From: Bacteroidales bacterium
GTDB taxonomy: Bacteria > Bacteroidota > Bacteroidia > Bacteroidales > P3
DNA: 6,629 bases
Direction of reading: 5' to 3'
Assembly: GCA_031286005.1 (NCBI GenBank)
Contig: JAITVC010000264.1
Span: forward strand, 1-6,629
Shown in pieces: positions 5,070 to 6,629 of the stretch (within the stretch, counting starts at the first letter, position 1; each line of letters opens with the position of its first letter). The notes beneath the pieces were generated by a model. It ran no database searches. It had not been told where the DNA came from and worked only from the letters and a program-made list of their open reading frames with translations. A program made the translations under genes and the position numbers.

Positions 5070-6086
5070 ATGGCAAAAAAAGACGAAGTCATCGAACAAA
5101 CCGACAAATCGGCGAAGCTGAAAGCGCTTCAAATCACGTTGGATGCAATTGAAAAAACCCACGGGAAAGGTGCAATTATGAAGTTGGGCGATCGTGCCGT
5201 TGAGAAAGTCGATGTGATTTCGACGGGTTCTATTGGCGTGGATGTGGCGCTTGGCGTTGGTGGTTTTCCGCGCGGTCGGATTATTGAAATTTTCGGGCCG
5301 GAATCTTCGGGAAAAACCACATTGGCAATTCATGCGATTGCCGAAGTTCAAAAAACAGGCGGTATTGCGGCGTTTATTGATGCCGAACATGCGTTCGACC
5401 GGTTTTATGCGCAAAAATTGGGCGTGAATGTGGAAGAGTTGCTGATTTCTCAGCCCGACAACGGCGAACAGGCTCTGGAAATTGCCGAAAACTTGATTCG
5501 CTCGGGCGCAATTGATATTATTGTTATCGACTCTGTGGCTGCACTTACGCCGAAAAGCGAAATCGAAGGCGAGATGGGCGATTCCAAGATGGGGCTTCAC
5601 GCACGTTTGATGTCGCAAGCGTTGCGCAAACTTACCGGAATTATCAGTAAAACGGGTTGCTGCTGTATTTTCATCAACCAATTGCGCGAGAAAATCGGTG
5701 TGGTGTATGGCAATCCGGAAACAACAACCGGCGGTAATGCACTCAAATTCTACGCCTCCGTGCGTGTGGATATTCGCCGTCAATCGCAAATCAAAGAAGG
5801 CGAAACGGTGATGGGAAATCGCGTGAAAGTGAAAATTCTCAAGAATAAAGTGGCCCCACCGTTCCGCACAGCGGAATTTGATTTGCTTTATGGCGAAGGG
5901 ATTTCCAAAGTTGGCGAAATTTTGGATGCCGGTGTGGATCTCAACATCATCAAGAAAAGCGGCTCATGGTTTAGCTACGGCGAAACGAAGTTGGGACAAG
6001 GCCGCGAGGCGGTTAAACAACTTCTCAATGATAATCCGGAATTGATGGAGGAATTGGAAACCAAAGTTCGCGAAGCATTAAAATAG
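5070..6086 (+). CDS. recA: Recombinase RecA
   Basis: RecA forms ATP-dependent filaments on single-stranded DNA, catalyses homologous strand exchange and, where an SOS system exists, triggers LexA self-cleavage. The 338-aa protein is complete. It shows Walker [10 protein letters not shown] (residues 76-84), the catalytic glutamate in FIDAEHAFD (E106, equivalent to E. coli E96), Walker B with D154 in [10 protein letters not shown], the following [15 protein letters not shown] stretch, and the loop 2 region [27 protein letters not shown] split around Q204 (E. coli Q194). Numbering runs 10 ahead of E. coli because of a longer N-terminus. The C-terminus ends at about [12 protein letters not shown], without the long acidic tail of E. 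coli RecA. The strand before loop 2 carries three consecutive cysteines (197-199). The ATG at 5070 gives the usual MAKK start. The gene is a single transcription unit with its own promoter, and its stop overlaps the convergent PLD-type gene by 9 bp. Confidence 0.99.
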   Translation: MAKKDEVIEQTDKSAKLKALQITLDAIEKTHGKGAIMKLGDRAVEKVDVISTGSIGVDVALGVGGFPRGRIIEIFGPESSGKTTLAIHAIAEVQKTGGIAAFIDAEHAFDRFYAQKLGVNVEELLISQPDNGEQALEIAENLIRSGAIDIIVIDSVAALTPKSEIEGEMGDSKMGLHARLMSQALRKLTGIISKTGCCCIFINQLREKIGVVYGNPETTTGGNALKFYASVRVDIRRQSQIKEGETVMGNRVKVKILKNKVAPPFRTAEFDLLYGEGISKVGEILDAGVDLNIIKKSGSWFSYGETKLGQGREAVKQLLNDNPELMEELETKVREALK

Positions 6087-6629
6087 CTTTCGGAACGGAA
6101 ACATCAGCCCTTCGGCAAATTTCATCATATTGCCACGATGTTTCCACGTTTCGTAGTCGAAGGGAATACAATTTTCCTCAGTCGTTTTGAGGTGGTCGGA
6201 CAGCAGTTCGATCACCTCTTTATCTTTACCCGAAACCACAATCTCAAATTGATAGCGAAAGCTGCGGTAATCAAAATTGGCCGACCCGATTGAGAAACGC
6301 CCCCCGTCCACCATCATGCACTTGGCGTGAAGATTATTGGGCACGTAGAACAGCAGTTGCACGCCGTTTTTGTGCAGCAATCCCAGATATTTGTTGCGGA
6401 GCAAATCCACCGTTCGCATATCGGAATACAGCGGAATAAGCAGTTTGACGGAAACGTGGCGCCTTTTCGCCGCATTCATTAAAGCACGGCGGATGGCGAA
6501 ACCGGGCAAGAAATAGGGGGTTTCTATAACGATGTCCGATTTGGCATTTCGAATTGAATGCAGGAAATGATTTCTCACACATTGGAAATAGCTTGACGGC
6601 GCATCTTGAATAATCCGAAAATGTTTGTA
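6078..6629 (-). CDS. Phospholipase D / cardiolipin synthase-like protein, C-terminal fragment
   Basis: The frame is open from the right edge to a TAA at 6080-6078 and gives the last 183 residues; the start lies outside the window. A GTG at 6578 could be mistaken for a start, but the frame continues upstream with protein-like sequence ([16 protein letters not shown]). The fragment contains the second half of a PLD-type catalytic core: IETPYFLP (residues 35-42 of the fragment), the HKD motif HAKCMMVD (H101, K103, D108), and [10 protein letters not shown] after it. Proteins of this type usually have two HKD motifs; the first should lie upstream. Cardiolipin synthases join two phosphatidylglycerols, or use phosphatidylethanolamine in the ClsC type, at the cytoplasmic membrane. 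The ETPYF and GSANFDxRS patterns resemble ClsB/YbhO-like members, but other PLD enzymes remain possible. The gene converges on recA with a 9-bp overlap. Confidence 0.9.
   Translation of the reverse strand, partial: YKHFRIIQDAPSSYFQCVRNHFLHSIRNAKSDIVIETPYFLPGFAIRRALMNAAKRRHVSVKLLIPLYSDMRTVDLLRNKYLGLLHKNGVQLLFYVPNNLHAKCMMVDGGRFSIGSANFDYRSFRYQFEIVVSGKDKEVIELLSDHLKTTEENCIPFDYETWKHRGNMMKFAEGLMFPFRKLF

Noticed and set aside
5046..5789. A 247-codon open frame on the - strand opposite recA
   Set aside because: It lies wholly antisense to an unmistakable recA, has a His/Asn/Arg-rich composition typical of a shadow frame, and has no family resemblance.
6081..6100. A weak inverted repeat TTTC...GAAA after recA as a terminator
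   Set aside because: The stem is only about 4 bp, with no T-tract, and it lies within the coding end of the convergent gene.
6576..6578. GTG as the start codon of the PLD-type gene
   Set aside because: The frame stays open to the window edge with plausible protein sequence, and the fragment lacks the first HKD half, so the true start is outside.

Overview
This 6.6-kb window looks like chromosomal DNA from a member of the Bacteroidota, probably Bacteroidales. The evidence is three perfect TAnnTTTG-type -7 promoter elements, AT-rich leaders without Shine-Dalgarno sequences, a DUF6261-type protein (a family I associate with Bacteroidales), and Bacteroidota-like Mfd and RecA sequences. No genus can be named from the sequence alone. 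There is no phage, transposase, CRISPR array, tRNA or rRNA.

Layout. (1) The window opens in the 3' end of a small membrane protein gene (DUF456-like, + strand), followed 46 bp later by a complete mfd (transcription-repair coupling factor, 1133 aa). (2) mfd converges on a complete - strand gene for a 247-aa DUF6261-family protein. A 12-bp perfect hairpin between them has its T-tract on the - strand, so it should terminate the DUF6261 transcript. (3) A 645-bp non-canonical region (4425-5069) follows. It holds two related palindromic elements in opposite orientation, a 42-bp tandem array of five units each carrying a hairpin, a further inverted repeat, a well-formed - strand promoter, and the recA promoter. 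(4) A complete recA (338 aa, + strand) follows. (5) Convergent with recA, and overlapping it by 9 bp at the stop codons, is the C-terminal part of a phospholipase D/cardiolipin synthase-like protein that runs off the right edge.

How the genes relate. Mfd (removes stalled RNA polymerase and recruits nucleotide excision repair) and RecA (recombination) both serve DNA repair, but they have separate promoters and do not form an operon. The DUF456, DUF6261 and PLD-type genes have no visible functional link to them.

The genes themselves are ordinary. The points worth a second look are in the repeats. A palindromic element of the kind expected between genes appears to sit in frame inside mfd, adding about 17 residues. 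The two intergenic palindromes keep their outer stem through paired base changes. The 42-bp hairpin array lies between a - strand promoter and the DUF6261 gene, inside an open frame that ends 3 bp before the DUF6261 start. The differences between array units do not look like protein-coding selection, so a structured leader or a repeat expansion is more likely than a new protein.
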